This document shows, piece after piece, positions 1 to 9,494 of a DNA stretch of 57,681 nucleotides (positions are counted from its first letter, which is position 1; each line of letters starts with the position of its first letter). The notes below the pieces were generated by a model, which worked only from the letters and a program-made list of their open reading frames with translations, was not told where the DNA came from and made no database searches. The stretch spans positions 1 through 57,681 of the forward strand of contig JAUIIA010000013.1 of the NCBI GenBank assembly GCA_030432025.1, in the 5' to 3' direction. The position numbers and the translations under genes are program-made. This stretch comes from Alphaproteobacteria bacterium. GTDB taxonomy: Bacteria; Pseudomonadota; Alphaproteobacteria; Micavibrionales; Micavibrionaceae.

Positions 1-1080
1 GGTGGCGAGGCCCAGGTGGACCAGCAGCTCATTGGCCTTTTCATTCGCGGTTTCGCCGTAGTCACGGGTGACGATCACGTCGATCGTGTCCGGGATAAGG
101 TCGCCTTCCAGCGCCTCGACCTTGTCGAGGACAGCCTCAGCCACGATCACGGCGTTCGCCCCGGCACGCTTGGCCACCGCCAGTGTGACGGCGGGCGCCC
201 GGGTCACCGTTCCATCCTCGGCCACACGCACAGCCACGGCCTGACGGCGGTTGACAATTTCGACATGCTCGCCGCTATAGACCAGACCATCAATCGTCGC
301 ACTCTCGCCGCTATCAATGGACACAATCTTATCGCCGATTTTCAAAGACCCGCCATGCAAAGTACCCATGTACCAACGGCGCCCCTCTTCATCCTTCATC
401 ATGTGTTGGATAGGCAGGCGAATACTCTCATTCGTATGAGTATGACGATCGGCTTTTTGCAGATATTCCAGAACCGTCGGACCGATATACCAATCCATGT
501 TCTTGCTTTTCTCGGCAACGTTATCGCCTTCAATCGCACTGACAGGGACAAAGTTCACAACACAATCGGAATCGTCATTTTCGAATTCATCCAGATACGC
601 TTTCTGGATTTCGTGGAAACGGTCTTGGGAATACTGCACGGCATCCATCTTGTTAATGGCAACAAGGAACTGCTTCACACCAAAGAAACGTGCAATCTTG
701 CTGTATTGAACGGTTTGCAGACGCACACCGTGAATACCATCGACCAAGATCACGGCGATATCCGATGAAACGGCTGCCACGGCCATATTACGCATATATT
801 CAAGGTGACCCGGTGTATCCGCGATACGGTAGCGACAACCGTCATGACGGAAGTAACGATACGCCACGTCAATCGTAATACCCTGACGGCGCTCATCTTC
901 CAGACCGTCTGTGAACAGGGAGTAATCAATATTCCCCTCATCATCCTTCGCAGCGTCAATTTGGTCGTCAGGTACAACGCCGATGTCATGCAAAAGGCGA
1001 CCAATCAAGGTCGACTTCCCATCATCAACGTGACCACAGGTGAGAAACTGAATGGTTTTCAAATCTTTATCGTTAGCCAT
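1..1080 (-). CDS. cysN: Sulfate adenylyltransferase large subunit CysN (3' end outside window)
   Basis: GTPase subunit of ATP sulfurylase. With CysD it activates sulfate to adenosine 5'-phosphosulfate (APS) in the cytoplasm, coupled to GTP hydrolysis. Reading leftward from the ATG at 1080 gives 360 uninterrupted codons that leave the window at base 1. All GTPase motifs are visible: GHVDDGKST (residues 16-24), DTPGH, NKMD and a SAIEG-type G5, followed by the start of the EF-Tu-like beta-barrel domains. It starts 2 nt after the cysD stop, so it is translated as the last visible gene of the cys operon. Whether it carries a C-terminal CysC (APS kinase) domain cannot be judged, because the end is missing. 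Identity is secure. Confidence 0.95.
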   Translation of the reverse strand, partial: MANDKDLKTIQFLTCGHVDDGKSTLIGRLLHDIGVVPDDQIDAAKDDEGNIDYSLFTDGLEDERRQGITIDVAYRYFRHDGCRYRIADTPGHLEYMRNMAVAAVSSDIAVILVDGIHGVRLQTVQYSKIARFFGVKQFLVAINKMDAVQYSQDRFHEIQKAYLDEFENDDSDCVVNFVPVSAIEGDNVAEKSKNMDWYIGPTVLEYLQKADRHTHTNESIRLPIQHMMKDEEGRRWYMGTLHGGSLKIGDKIVSIDSGESATIDGLVYSGEHVEIVNRRQAVAVRVAEDGTVTRAPAVTLAVAKRAGANAVIVAEAVLDKVEALEGDLIPDTIDVIVTRDYGETANEKANELLVHLGLAT

Positions 1081-1082
1081 TT

Positions 1083-1988
1083 TTAGAAATATCCCATCTT
1101 TTTCTTTTGTTCCATGGAGGCTGAGCTGTCCTTATCAATAAGGCGGCCCTGACGTTCCGAATGCTTGCTCAAACGCAGCTCTTCAACGATCTCCTCCAGC
1201 GTTTCAGCTTCGGATTCAATCGCGCCTGTCAGCGGGTAACACCCCAGCGTACGGAAACGGATTTTCATGTTCTTAAGTTCGGTATCATCGTCAATTGGCA
1301 TACGGTCATCATCCACCATGATCAACATACCGTCTTCCTGCTCAACCACGGGGCGTTCCTTGGCGAAGTACAACGGCACAAGCTCGATATTCTCATGCAT
1401 GATGTATTCCCAGACATCCTGCTCCGTCCAGTTCGAGATCGGCGATACGCGGGAGCTATGCCCCTGTTGCAGGCGTGTGTTGTACAGCCAGCCGAATTCC
1501 GGCTGCTGATTTTTCGGGTCCCATGCATGGAATTTATTCCGTGTTGAAAATACGCGTTCCTTCGCGCGGGATTTTTCCTCATCGCGGCGCGCGCCGATCA
1601 GAATGAAATCGAATTTATGCTTATCCAGCGCCTGCTTCAGACCATCCGTCTTCATAATCTGCGTATGCTGGCGACTACCATGCTCGAACGGGCCGATACC
1701 CGCATCCACGCCGTCTTGGTTGATGTGAACATGCAGCTTCAGATCATGCTTCTTCGCCGTTTCATCGCGGAACTTGATCATTTCCTGAAACTTCCATGTC
1801 GTATCAACATGAAGCAACGGCACAGGGCATTTCGCCGGCGCAAATGCCTTCAGCGTCAGATGCAGCAGGACACTCGAATCCTTACCGATCGAATACAGCA
1901 TGACAGGATTATCCGCGACCGAGATCGCTTCACGGATGATGAAAATCGCCTCATCCTCCAGCTCCTGTAAATAATTGGGTAATGTCAT
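1083..1988 (-). CDS. cysD: Sulfate adenylyltransferase small subunit CysD
   Basis: Catalytic subunit of ATP sulfurylase (ATP + sulfate to APS + PPi), partner of CysN. The 301-residue length is normal for the family. The N-terminal PP-loop motif [12 protein letters not shown] identifies it as an N-type ATP pyrophosphatase. The C-terminal [10 protein letters not shown] tail is the usual CysD ending. A strong ribosome binding site (GAGGAAGGA on the minus strand) lies in the 15-nt gap after cysI. The stop is 2 nt from the cysN start, so the two subunits are coupled. Confidence 0.96.
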   Translation of the reverse strand: MTLPNYLQELEDEAIFIIREAISVADNPVMLYSIGKDSSVLLHLTLKAFAPAKCPVPLLHVDTTWKFQEMIKFRDETAKKHDLKLHVHINQDGVDAGIGPFEHGSRQHTQIMKTDGLKQALDKHKFDFILIGARRDEEKSRAKERVFSTRNKFHAWDPKNQQPEFGWLYNTRLQQGHSSRVSPISNWTEQDVWEYIMHENIELVPLYFAKERPVVEQEDGMLIMVDDDRMPIDDDTELKNMKIRFRTLGCYPLTGAIESEAETLEEIVEELRLSKHSERQGRLIDKDSSASMEQKKKMGYF

Positions 1989-2003
1989 TGTTACGTCCTT
2001 CCT

Positions 2004-3761
2004 CTACTCTGCCGCGACCGCTTGAGCCGCAATCGCTTTACCGTCAAATTCTTTACCTTTGAAATGCGTACGATGGATGTAATCGCCAAAACGCTCTTCG
2101 CCGTCACGGTTCTTCACAAACTCGCCAAACAATTCATCCAAAGTATCCAAAGCCTCAGCCTCGTCGACCTCTTCCTTGTACACTTGGTTTAGGCGCTCAC
2201 CCTCGTAATCACCTCCAAGGCGCATCGCGTATTTACCCGCCGCCTTACCGACAAAGCCGATTTCCGCCATGTACGGGCGACCGCATCCGTTCGGACAACC
2301 CGTCATACGGATCGTCATCGCTTCATCCTTCAAACCATGCTTGTCCTGTACTTCTTCAATCTTGGAGATCAGATCCGGCAGGTAACGTTGAGCTTCGGCC
2401 AGCGCCAGCGGACATGTCGGCAACGCAACACAGGCAATCGCTTCTTTACGCGCCTTGGACGCAGCTTCAGCATCCACCCCGTGCTTTTTCAGGATGTCTT
2501 CCAGCGCCTTTTTATCTTTCTCGGCCACATGGGTCAGCATCACGTTCTGGTTACCCGTGAACCGCACACCGCACTTACCTGTCTTGGCCACTTCATACAG
2601 CGCAGATTTGATGTTGTACTCGGCACCGAACGCGGTCTTGCCATCAATCACGCGGCCATTCTCGACAAAAATGCCGTAGAACCATTCACCGTGATGATCT
2701 TCGTACCAACCATACGGATCGCCGCGATACGTGAACTTGTATGGACGCGCCTCTTCAAGCTTGAATCCGCAACGTTTCTCGACTTCACCTTTGAAGAAAT
2801 CTACGCCCAAGCGGTCAACCGTGTACTTCAAACGCGCTTGGTTACGGGCCTCGCGGTTCCCGTAGTCACGTTGAACGGCAGCAATCTGCCACACACAGTC
2901 CAGAGCCTGATCTTTCGGTACAAAACCGATAATCGTGCCACGGCGCGGATATGTTTGCAGGTTACCATGCGTTGTTCCGAAACCACCGCCGATGGAGACG
3001 TTAAAGCCTTGGAACTCATCGCCTTCGCCAATCGCAATCAAACCGATATCGTTGGAGAACACGTCATTTTCATTATGCGGCGGGATTGCAATCGCGATCT
3101 TGAATTTACGCGGCAGATAGATGTCCTTATACAGCGGGTCATCCTCGGGCGGTTTGTCCTGCTCCAGCTTCTCGCCATCCAGCCAGACTTCCTTGAACGC
3201 GCCTGTACGCGGCAGTAAGTGCTCACTGATCTTGCGGGCATAATCGAAAACCTCGGCATGATACGGCGCAAGGTCAGGGTAAGCGCCAGCCATCACGTTT
3301 CTATTCACATCACCACAAGCGGCAATCGCATCCAGCCCCAACGCATCGAAATCCTTCATCGTCGGCTTCATGCGCGCCTTCACAACACCGTGAAACTGGA
3401 TCGTCTGGCGCGTTGTGATTTTCACATCGCCGCTCGCGTTCTCGTTACAGCAATCCTGCAACGCGACCCATTGGTCAGCCGTTAAATCACCACCCGGAAT
3501 ACGCAGGCGGATCATATAGGAATACGCCCATTCCAGTTTTTTGCGCTCGCGCTCTTCGCGGCGGTCACGGTTGTCCTGCATGTACGCACCGTGGAATTTA
3601 ATCAATTGCTGCCCGACTTCGGGGATAGCACCGGTCAGGGAGTCCGCCATTTCATCGGACAAATCTCCACGCAAACCGCGACTATCCGTCTTCATCTTCT
3701 CATTGGCGGAGAGTTTCGCGGGGTCGTTAATGTCTTCGGGTTTTGGATTATCGTTGCTCAT
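2004..3761 (-). CDS. cysI: Sulfite reductase hemoprotein subunit CysI
   Basis: Siroheme/[4Fe-4S] subunit of assimilatory sulfite reductase, which reduces sulfite to sulfide by six electrons in the cytoplasm with electrons from CysJ. The protein has 585 residues, close to the usual length of about 570. The cluster/siroheme cysteines are all present at 444, 450, 489 and 493, in CVALPTC and TGCPNGC. The start ATG shares one base with the cysJ stop (TAATG at 3761), so it is translationally coupled to its flavoprotein partner. A nitrite reductase is unlikely given the cysJ/cysH/cysD context. Confidence 0.96.
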   Translation of the reverse strand: MSNDNPKPEDINDPAKLSANEKMKTDSRGLRGDLSDEMADSLTGAIPEVGQQLIKFHGAYMQDNRDRREERERKKLEWAYSYMIRLRIPGGDLTADQWVALQDCCNENASGDVKITTRQTIQFHGVVKARMKPTMKDFDALGLDAIAACGDVNRNVMAGAYPDLAPYHAEVFDYARKISEHLLPRTGAFKEVWLDGEKLEQDKPPEDDPLYKDIYLPRKFKIAIAIPPHNENDVFSNDIGLIAIGEGDEFQGFNVSIGGGFGTTHGNLQTYPRRGTIIGFVPKDQALDCVWQIAAVQRDYGNREARNQARLKYTVDRLGVDFFKGEVEKRCGFKLEEARPYKFTYRGDPYGWYEDHHGEWFYGIFVENGRVIDGKTAFGAEYNIKSALYEVAKTGKCGVRFTGNQNVMLTHVAEKDKKALEDILKKHGVDAEAASKARKEAIACVALPTCPLALAEAQRYLPDLISKIEEVQDKHGLKDEAMTIRMTGCPNGCGRPYMAEIGFVGKAAGKYAMRLGGDYEGERLNQVYKEEVDEAEALDTLDELFGEFVKNRDGEERFGDYIHRTHFKGKEFDGKAIAAQAVAAE

Positions 3762-5257
3762 TAGTAAACGTCCTTTACGTATCGGCCCTGCTCTTCGAGA
3801 TCGGCGAGGAAATCCTCGGCATCTTCGGGAGACAATGATTTCTGATGCGTGAAAATGTCGATGAGGGCTTTATCGACATCCTTGCTCATCGGGTCTTTGT
3901 TACCGCACACATAAATCGCGGCCCCGCCATCGACCCATGCCATCAATTCTTCGGCATTCTGTTGCAGGCGGTGTTGAACATAGACTTTCTCGTCCTGATC
4001 GCGGGAGAATGCGAGGTCGAGTTTATGAATGGTTTCTGTTGCGAGATGCTCCTGCCACTCTGTCTGGTACAGGAAATCGCAATGCGCATGCTGATCACCG
4101 AATATCACCCAGTTCCGGCCGTCATGGCCCAATTCGCTGCGCTCATAGACAAATGATCTGAACGGCGCGATGCCCGTACCGGGGCCGATCATAATCGCAT
4201 CCTGATCATTGGCAGGCAGATTGAATATCTGGTTTTGCGAGATATAGAACTCGATCTCGTCGCCTTCTTCCAATTCAGCAAGATATTTTGATGCGATCCC
4301 GAAGCCGATACTGCCGTCCTCTTCCGTATAGGTCGCCAACGCAACCGTCAGGTGGATTTCCCCTTCGTGATAAGACGGGGAAGACGCGATAGAATACAGA
4401 CGCGGCGTCAATTCACGTTCTTCTACTTCATCACCGCGCGGCAATATAATGCCCGCCGCATCTCCGCAGGAATAAATGATGTCGTCTTCATATTCGATTT
4501 CGATGTGATAGGTCTGTTTCTTGGAATCGTGGTCATTCAAATTCACGATGTCCCTTACAACACCTTTGACAGGTTCGAGGCGCGTATAACCCTTGCCCGT
4601 GCGAACCTCCACCGTCGGTGTCATATCAAAACTCATCGGCGCCGCAGCGGCTGGGGCCGTATCACCAACGATTTTGTTCAGCTCGGCAACAGTCTCATCA
4701 ATCCATTTCGGCGTGTGTGATGCGTAATCTACATCGAATAGAGCAATCTCTTGAAACGCTTTACCACCAAGACGCTCCAATTGTTCCTGCAACTGCGTCG
4801 CCGCACCACAGAATATCTCGTATGTTTTGTCACCAAGCCCGAGCATCGCGAACTGCACCCCCTCCAACGCGTTATCATCCGCGGCCTTGATCGCGTCGAA
4901 AAACTTCACGGCTGTCTCTGGCGGGTCGCCTTCGCCATGCGTAGAAATCAGGAAGATTGCAAACTCGTCTTTGGGTATATCTTCGACCTTCAAACGGTTC
5001 ACCGCATTGTTCTTCGCCTTGAAGCCTGCTCCTTTCAGACCCTTCATGACTTGTAACGACAAGCCTTTGGAATTGCCCGTCTCGGTCGCATAATAAATAT
5101 TCACCTTCGGCTTATCTGCGGCGGGGGCTGCGCCCATACCGGCCGCCGTCTCACCACCGGCTTTACCTTGCAGATAGCCCGAGACCCATAACAACTGGTC
5201 GCGGTTTAAGCGCGCTTCCAGTTCCTGCAAAAGTTTCTGCTGTTCAGGATTAAGCAT
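3761..5257 (-). CDS. cysJ: Sulfite reductase flavoprotein subunit CysJ, compact form
   Basis: NADPH:flavoprotein that feeds electrons through FAD and FMN to CysI. A flavodoxin domain runs from about residue 51 to 195 (YYATETGNSKG, STHGEGDPPE). The ferredoxin-reductase part shows the FAD motif RLYSIASS, the NADPH motif GPGTGIAPFRSF and a terminal DVY. At 498 residues it is about 100 shorter than E. coli CysJ. The deficit is localised: only about 13 residues separate GDAAGI (265-270) from LTPRLYS (283-289), where enteric CysJ has a helical connecting domain of about 100 residues. The first 35 residues keep the CysJ-type LLWVSGYLQG segment. It lies 9 nt after cysH and overlaps cysI by 1 nt. Confidence 0.92.
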   Translation of the reverse strand: MLNPEQQKLLQELEARLNRDQLLWVSGYLQGKAGGETAAGMGAAPAADKPKVNIYYATETGNSKGLSLQVMKGLKGAGFKAKNNAVNRLKVEDIPKDEFAIFLISTHGEGDPPETAVKFFDAIKAADDNALEGVQFAMLGLGDKTYEIFCGAATQLQEQLERLGGKAFQEIALFDVDYASHTPKWIDETVAELNKIVGDTAPAAAAPMSFDMTPTVEVRTGKGYTRLEPVKGVVRDIVNLNDHDSKKQTYHIEIEYEDDIIYSCGDAAGIILPRGDEVEERELTPRLYSIASSPSYHEGEIHLTVALATYTEEDGSIGFGIASKYLAELEEGDEIEFYISQNQIFNLPANDQDAIMIGPGTGIAPFRSFVYERSELGHDGRNWVIFGDQHAHCDFLYQTEWQEHLATETIHKLDLAFSRDQDEKVYVQHRLQQNAEELMAWVDGGAAIYVCGNKDPMSKDVDKALIDIFTHQKSLSPEDAEDFLADLEEQGRYVKDVY

Positions 5258-5266
5258 TCATTCCCT

Positions 5267-6022
5267 CTATATGTTCGAAGCTCTAACCAATTTACCGTCA
5301 ACAAGATGCAGACCGCATTCTTGCTTATTGTCCTCTTCCCACCACCAACGGCCAGCACGTGGATGCTCGCCCGGTTTGATCGGACGCGTGCACGGCGCGC
5401 AACCGATTGATGGGTAACCAATGTCGTGCAGAGAATTGTACGGAATATCGTATTCGTCAATATACGATCTCAAATCATCGATATTCACATCAATCAACGG
5501 ATTGATCTTGGCAATATCGCGCCCGCCATCAAGTTCCGCCACATGCATGTCACTGCGGTTTTCGGAATGCGCGGCACGCAACCCCGTAATCCAGATATCA
5601 ACGCCTTCCAGCGCGCGGCCCAACGGCTCCACCTTACGGACAAAACAACAAGCTTTGCGGTTTTCGACCGATTCAAAAAATCCGTTAATCCCTTGCTTGG
5701 CAACCAGCTCCTGCGTCTTTTGCGCATCGGGGTAGAATGTCTCAATCGCGACATTCGGGTATTTTTCACGGGATTCTTGCGCAACCTTGTGCGTTTGCTC
5801 AAACAAACGGCCCGTATCCAGCGCGAAAACCCGCACAGGGGCACTGCTCTCAGCAACAACATGCAAAATCGCCTGATCTTCCAAAGAGAAGCTTGTCGAG
5901 AACGCGATGGAGTAATCGCCATACTCTTTCAACTTCTCAATTCGTTCAGAAAAATTCAGATCCTCTAGCTCCGATTGCAATTTTTCGGTCAGAGACTTCT
6001 TATCCAGCAATGCTTCAGCCAT
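5267..6022 (-). CDS. cysH: Adenylyl-sulfate (APS) reductase, [4Fe-4S] CysH type
   Basis: Thioredoxin- or glutaredoxin-dependent reductase that converts activated sulfate to sulfite. The paired cysteines C125-C126 and C208-x2-C211 are those that hold a [4Fe-4S] cluster in bacterial APS reductases and plant APR. They are absent from enterobacterial PAPS reductases. The catalytic cysteine is C236 in ECGLH. The protein should therefore use APS directly, making an APS kinase unnecessary. The 251-residue length is typical. The ATG shares one base with the cysG stop (TAATG at 6022). Confidence 0.93.
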   Translation of the reverse strand: MAEALLDKKSLTEKLQSELEDLNFSERIEKLKEYGDYSIAFSTSFSLEDQAILHVVAESSAPVRVFALDTGRLFEQTHKVAQESREKYPNVAIETFYPDAQKTQELVAKQGINGFFESVENRKACCFVRKVEPLGRALEGVDIWITGLRAAHSENRSDMHVAELDGGRDIAKINPLIDVNIDDLRSYIDEYDIPYNSLHDIGYPSIGCAPCTRPIKPGEHPRAGRWWWEEDNKQECGLHLVDGKLVRASNI

Positions 6023-7461
6023 TACGCAGCCTCCTTTTCAGGCAACTCTTCAAAGAAATTGCCTTCCTCAATCGGCGGCTGCTTCCATTTGAACTCTTCG
6101 TAATACCGTGTGACCTCACCAACAATCATCAAGCATGGGGAGGCAAACTTATTATCGGCGTAATCCTCCTCAAAACGTCCAATCGCACCCGGGAACTCCT
6201 TCTGATACGGCGTTGTACCCTGCTCGATAACAAGGAAGCGCGTATCGGCATCAAAGCCGCTCTCAATAAGCTTTTCGCACAAAGTCCCGTAATTATGGCT
6301 GCTCATATAGAACACCAGAGTCTCATTCGTGGCATATCGCATACCTTCCCAGAAGGTCTCATCATGCAACTGGTCCTTATAAAGCGTTAGGAAACGCACA
6401 CTCAGAGCCTTATTCCGCTCGGTCAGCGGCAAACCGGCATAAGCCGCACATCCATGTGCAGCGCTAATACCCGGAACAATTTGATAAGGCACACCCACCT
6501 TCTTCGCGATTGCGATTTCTTCCGCCGCATGTCCGTAAATTCCGGGGTCACCCCCTTTCAGACGCACAACAATATGACCGTCACGCAAATGACGTTCAAT
6601 AATCTCGTCGATCTCTTCTTGCTTCTTATGATGATGGCAACGTGTCTTGCCGACGAAAATTTTCTCCGCATCCTTGCGGCCGTACTGGGTAATCAATTCG
6701 GGAGCGGCTAAACGGTCATACAAAATGACATCAGCCTGCCCCAATAAACGGATCGCTTTCAAGGTCACCAAATCGGCATTTCCCGGTCCTGTTCCGACCA
6801 AATAAAGCGCTGGTGAATGACGGTCGGGATAGCGCGCCAAGGCTTCATCAAACAACTCTTCAGCACGCTGTACGTTACCTTCCAAAACCTCCTCGGCAAT
6901 GGGGCCGCGAATGACGTCTTCACTGAATAAGCGTCTTGGCTGAATTTGGCTAAGACCTTTTCTTAACTTAGTTTTTTGAGCTTCCATGAAATCGATCAAA
7001 CGCTCGAACTCGGCAGGGACAATTGTCTCCAGAGTCTGCTTGATCATGCGCGCCAGCGTCGGTGCGATACCCGAAGTCGAGACCGCAACCTGCAGCGGAC
7101 CACGGCGAACAAGCGCCGGAAAAATGAAGTCACATAGAGGCGGATTATCAACGACATTAACGAGGATTCCGCGGGCACGACAGTCATGTGCAATCTGCTC
7201 ATTCAATGCATCATCATCGGTCGCCGCGATCACAATCCGGCGCCCTTCTATTCTTCTCAATTCGTATTCGCCCTGCTCATAGGAAAAACCATGCTCGTCA
7301 CACATATCAATAATAGCCTCACCCAATTCCTTGGCGACCACATCAACGCGCACACCGACAGAGGCCAAAGCTTCGGTCTTGGCACAAGCAATTTCACCAC
7401 CTCCGACGACCAGAACGGGCTGCTCATCATCGGCTTTTAAAAACAAAGGCAAATACGTCAT
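6022..7461 (-). CDS. cysG: Siroheme synthase CysG
   Basis: Trifunctional enzyme making siroheme, the prosthetic group of CysI: uroporphyrinogen-III C-methylation, precorrin-2 dehydrogenation and ferrochelation. The N-terminal Rossmann domain shows VVGGGEIACAKTEAL near residues 18-32. The C-terminal methyltransferase domain begins near residue 217 with LVGTGPGNADLVTLKA and contains VRLKGGDPGIYGHAAEE. The 479 residues match the family (about 460). It is the first gene of the cys operon. Its promoter lies in the 101-bp AT-rich gap shared with the divergent Rrf2-type regulator. Confidence 0.96.
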   Translation of the reverse strand: MTYLPLFLKADDEQPVLVVGGGEIACAKTEALASVGVRVDVVAKELGEAIIDMCDEHGFSYEQGEYELRRIEGRRIVIAATDDDALNEQIAHDCRARGILVNVVDNPPLCDFIFPALVRRGPLQVAVSTSGIAPTLARMIKQTLETIVPAEFERLIDFMEAQKTKLRKGLSQIQPRRLFSEDVIRGPIAEEVLEGNVQRAEELFDEALARYPDRHSPALYLVGTGPGNADLVTLKAIRLLGQADVILYDRLAAPELITQYGRKDAEKIFVGKTRCHHHKKQEEIDEIIERHLRDGHIVVRLKGGDPGIYGHAAEEIAIAKKVGVPYQIVPGISAAHGCAAYAGLPLTERNKALSVRFLTLYKDQLHDETFWEGMRYATNETLVFYMSSHNYGTLCEKLIESGFDADTRFLVIEQGTTPYQKEFPGAIGRFEEDYADNKFASPCLMIVGEVTRYYEEFKWKQPPIEEGNFFEELPEKEAA

Positions 7462-7497
7462 TTCACAATACTCTTAACGATAAAGAACAATATAATC

Positions 7498-7514
7498 TAC
7501 AAAATAATTTTGTA
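7498..7514. promoter_or_regulatory. Palindrome in cysG/Rrf2 divergent promoter (candidate operator 1)
   Basis: TACAAAAT-A-ATTTTGTA is a perfect inverted repeat with 8-bp arms and one central base. It lies 37 bp upstream of the cysG start and 49 bp upstream of the Rrf2-type gene. Its position suits a repressor site for the adjacent regulator; binding is inferred, not shown. Confidence 0.5.
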
Positions 7515-7523
7515 AATACATTT

Positions 7524-7539
7524 TTAAATTGTAATTTAA
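7524..7539. promoter_or_regulatory. Palindrome in cysG/Rrf2 divergent promoter (candidate operator 2)
   Basis: TTAAATT-GT-AATTTAA is a perfect inverted repeat with 7-bp arms, 9 bp downstream of the first palindrome and 24 bp before the regulator start. It is composed almost only of A and T, so chance is a real alternative. Confidence 0.35.
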
Positions 7540-7562
7540 TTACTTTAAGATAAAATGAACGA

Positions 7563-8003
7563 ATGCAAGCACTACCGAACAAAGCCTATATCGCTCTTGG
7601 AGCCGCGCTTTTCATTGCCTACCACGGCGGTGAGGACACCCCCATTGCGGGCACAGCCATCGCCGAACATTACGGCCTAAAGAAGCGCGCATTGGAGCCT
7701 ACGCTCCAATGTCTGGGCAGTAAAGGCATATTGGACAGCATTCGCGGACAAGGCGGCGGCTATTATATGCCCGTCCCCGAAAATGTCAGCGTGGCCGATG
7801 TCGTATCTTGCTTTCTGGATGATAAAAACCCGTGCGACAAAGCATTCACCGAATTCGCCCCTGTAATGATGAATGCGTTGAAACCCGGCTTGCATGAATG
7901 GTTACAGGCCATGTCGAAAATTTCGATCAAGGAATTATGCGAGCAACTCGGGGAATCCGGCGTGCCAAAAATGGGCGAAGCGGTGCTGGATTTCGCGATT
8001 TAG
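7563..8003 (+). CDS. Rrf2-family transcriptional regulator, probable regulator of the cys operon
   Basis: A 146-residue protein with the Rrf2 layout: an N-terminal winged helix and the wing motif DSIRGQGGGYYMP (about residues 59-71), then a linker with VADVVSCF. Rrf2 proteins include IscR, NsrR and CymR; CymR of Bacillus represses cysteine biosynthesis. The Fe-S type of Rrf2 protein carries three closely spaced cysteines after the wing. Here only two (in SCFLDDKNPC) are seen in that region, so cluster binding is doubtful. Divergent placement 101 bp from cysG, with palindromes between, makes the cys operon the obvious target. That role is inferred from context. Confidence 0.8.
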   Translation: MQALPNKAYIALGAALFIAYHGGEDTPIAGTAIAEHYGLKKRALEPTLQCLGSKGILDSIRGQGGGYYMPVPENVSVADVVSCFLDDKNPCDKAFTEFAPVMMNALKPGLHEWLQAMSKISIKELCEQLGESGVPKMGEAVLDFAI

Positions 8004-8165
8004 CGCCGAAACGTACATTAGAAAACGCTGTTAAGACCCTGAAAAAACGACAGTAAATTACCACAAAATACCCATATTTAAATTATTATTGCTTTTTCCT
8101 GTTTTTTGTTTATTATGCATTACTAATCAAACAATTGAGTAGCGAGTTACAGGGAGTACTACACA

Positions 8166-9416
8166 ATGAAACGCGCATCCGCCGTAGTGACGGGTGCGGC
8201 GGCAATAGCCTCTCCATTTATAGTGGCTTTTACTGACGCAGCACCTGCCAATGCTGCGGAGATCAACGGTTTATCAACATCTGACAATCTGCCTCACCGG
8301 ATAACCACGCCGCCGGTGAATGCTGAGCTCGAAATGATTAAGCGCTTCTGCGCGGCATCGAACGGCACAGCGGCAGAAACTATCGCGCCGACGCCATCAT
8401 CCGGTGGCGATGTGCCCACTGCGGCTCCTGACGGGCAGGCATGGGCGACCGCCTTGGTCGCGCCCATGCACGCAGACCCTTACTTTGCGGACATGGTCGA
8501 CTTTATGGAGCGCCATAACCTCATCGTCTGCAAATCCGATACGATTGGCGCACCATCAAAAATGGTGGAATTCGGCGACACCGCCCAATTCCTGCAGCTA
8601 GACCCATCGCGCGCGGTGACGGGCCTGCAACGCCAACGCATTCCCGCCGGTGATGGTGGCGCTATGTTTGCAATGCTGTCAGCGTTGCGTACGGAAATGA
8701 ACGATGAATCTTTGGCATCGGCGACCATCGCCCTGAATGAGGTGGGGCTCAAATCCATGCGGTTTAACCCCGCATACGATCTGGACACAAACCATCTGAA
8801 ATTACGGGCATCCTATATTGACCATATTTTATATATCGCCGAGGCGTCCTTACGCATGAAGGAAGTTGCAGGTGATAGCCGCCTGCATGATTTTCTGCGC
8901 CAATTCCCCTACCCGCCGACTACGGCCGTGGGCTTAGCCAGAGACATGGAAGATGCATTGCGGGAAACCATGGATGAAAACAATCACGGCGACATCACGT
9001 CTTATAACCGCCGCGCGGTATTCGATGAATTCTTTACCAAGCCGGGCGTATTCAATTCTCTGGATTCAACATTCCCCGGTGCGTTCCTGCAACAACTGAC
9101 ACGCCGTGGATACAACCCGGACACTGGCTCCCATGCAGTATTGCCCAAAAATTTTGCTATGACCTCCATGAGCATGGATGATTTCATCAGCGGCGGCATC
9201 GGCGAACGTCACAACGGCAACTACATTGATGGTGGCAAAAACATCATGACGTCGGATTACTACCGACTGCCCCCGTATGATGTGGATAATGCGATTGCGA
9301 TGATGCAGGTCCGCCACGCGCTTGGACAAGCACAATACAGCAGACCGGATATAGTTGTTCCCGGAACACCGCAGAAACAAGAAAACAGTATGGAAGCTGT
9401 CTTCACCCCGATTTAG
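8166..9416 (+). CDS. Exported protein of unknown function
   Basis: I do not recognise this 416-residue protein. It begins with a basic n-region (MKRASA), a long hydrophobic alanine-rich stretch and a plausible signal peptidase site after PANA near residue 31, so it is probably periplasmic. A short proline/glycine/serine-rich linker (about residues 70-90) precedes a mostly soluble, mixed alpha/beta sequence with no repeat or catalytic motif I can name. A good ribosome binding site (GGGAG) lies 7-12 nt before the ATG. It sits alone between the Rrf2 gene and the peptidase operon, with 78-160 bp gaps either side. Confidence 0.75.
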   Translation: MKRASAVVTGAAAIASPFIVAFTDAAPANAAEINGLSTSDNLPHRITTPPVNAELEMIKRFCAASNGTAAETIAPTPSSGGDVPTAAPDGQAWATALVAPMHADPYFADMVDFMERHNLIVCKSDTIGAPSKMVEFGDTAQFLQLDPSRAVTGLQRQRIPAGDGGAMFAMLSALRTEMNDESLASATIALNEVGLKSMRFNPAYDLDTNHLKLRASYIDHILYIAEASLRMKEVAGDSRLHDFLRQFPYPPTTAVGLARDMEDALRETMDENNHGDITSYNRRAVFDEFFTKPGVFNSLDSTFPGAFLQQLTRRGYNPDTGSHAVLPKNFAMTSMSMDDFISGGIGERHNGNYIDGGKNIMTSDYYRLPPYDVDNAIAMMQVRHALGQAQYSRPDIVVPGTPQKQENSMEAVFTPI

Positions 9417-9494
9417 AAGCGTATATTCATATTTTCTTGTATGTAATCGGATGCAGACTCTTGCGAGGGTTTCGCGTGTACTTATATAATCACC

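Noticed and set aside
16-768. 250-codon ORF on the plus strand
   Set aside because: It lies wholly antisense to cysN, whose GTPase motifs prove the minus-strand reading.
2337-3218. 293-codon ORF on the plus strand
   Set aside because: Antisense to cysI; composition reflects the complementary strand of a conserved gene.
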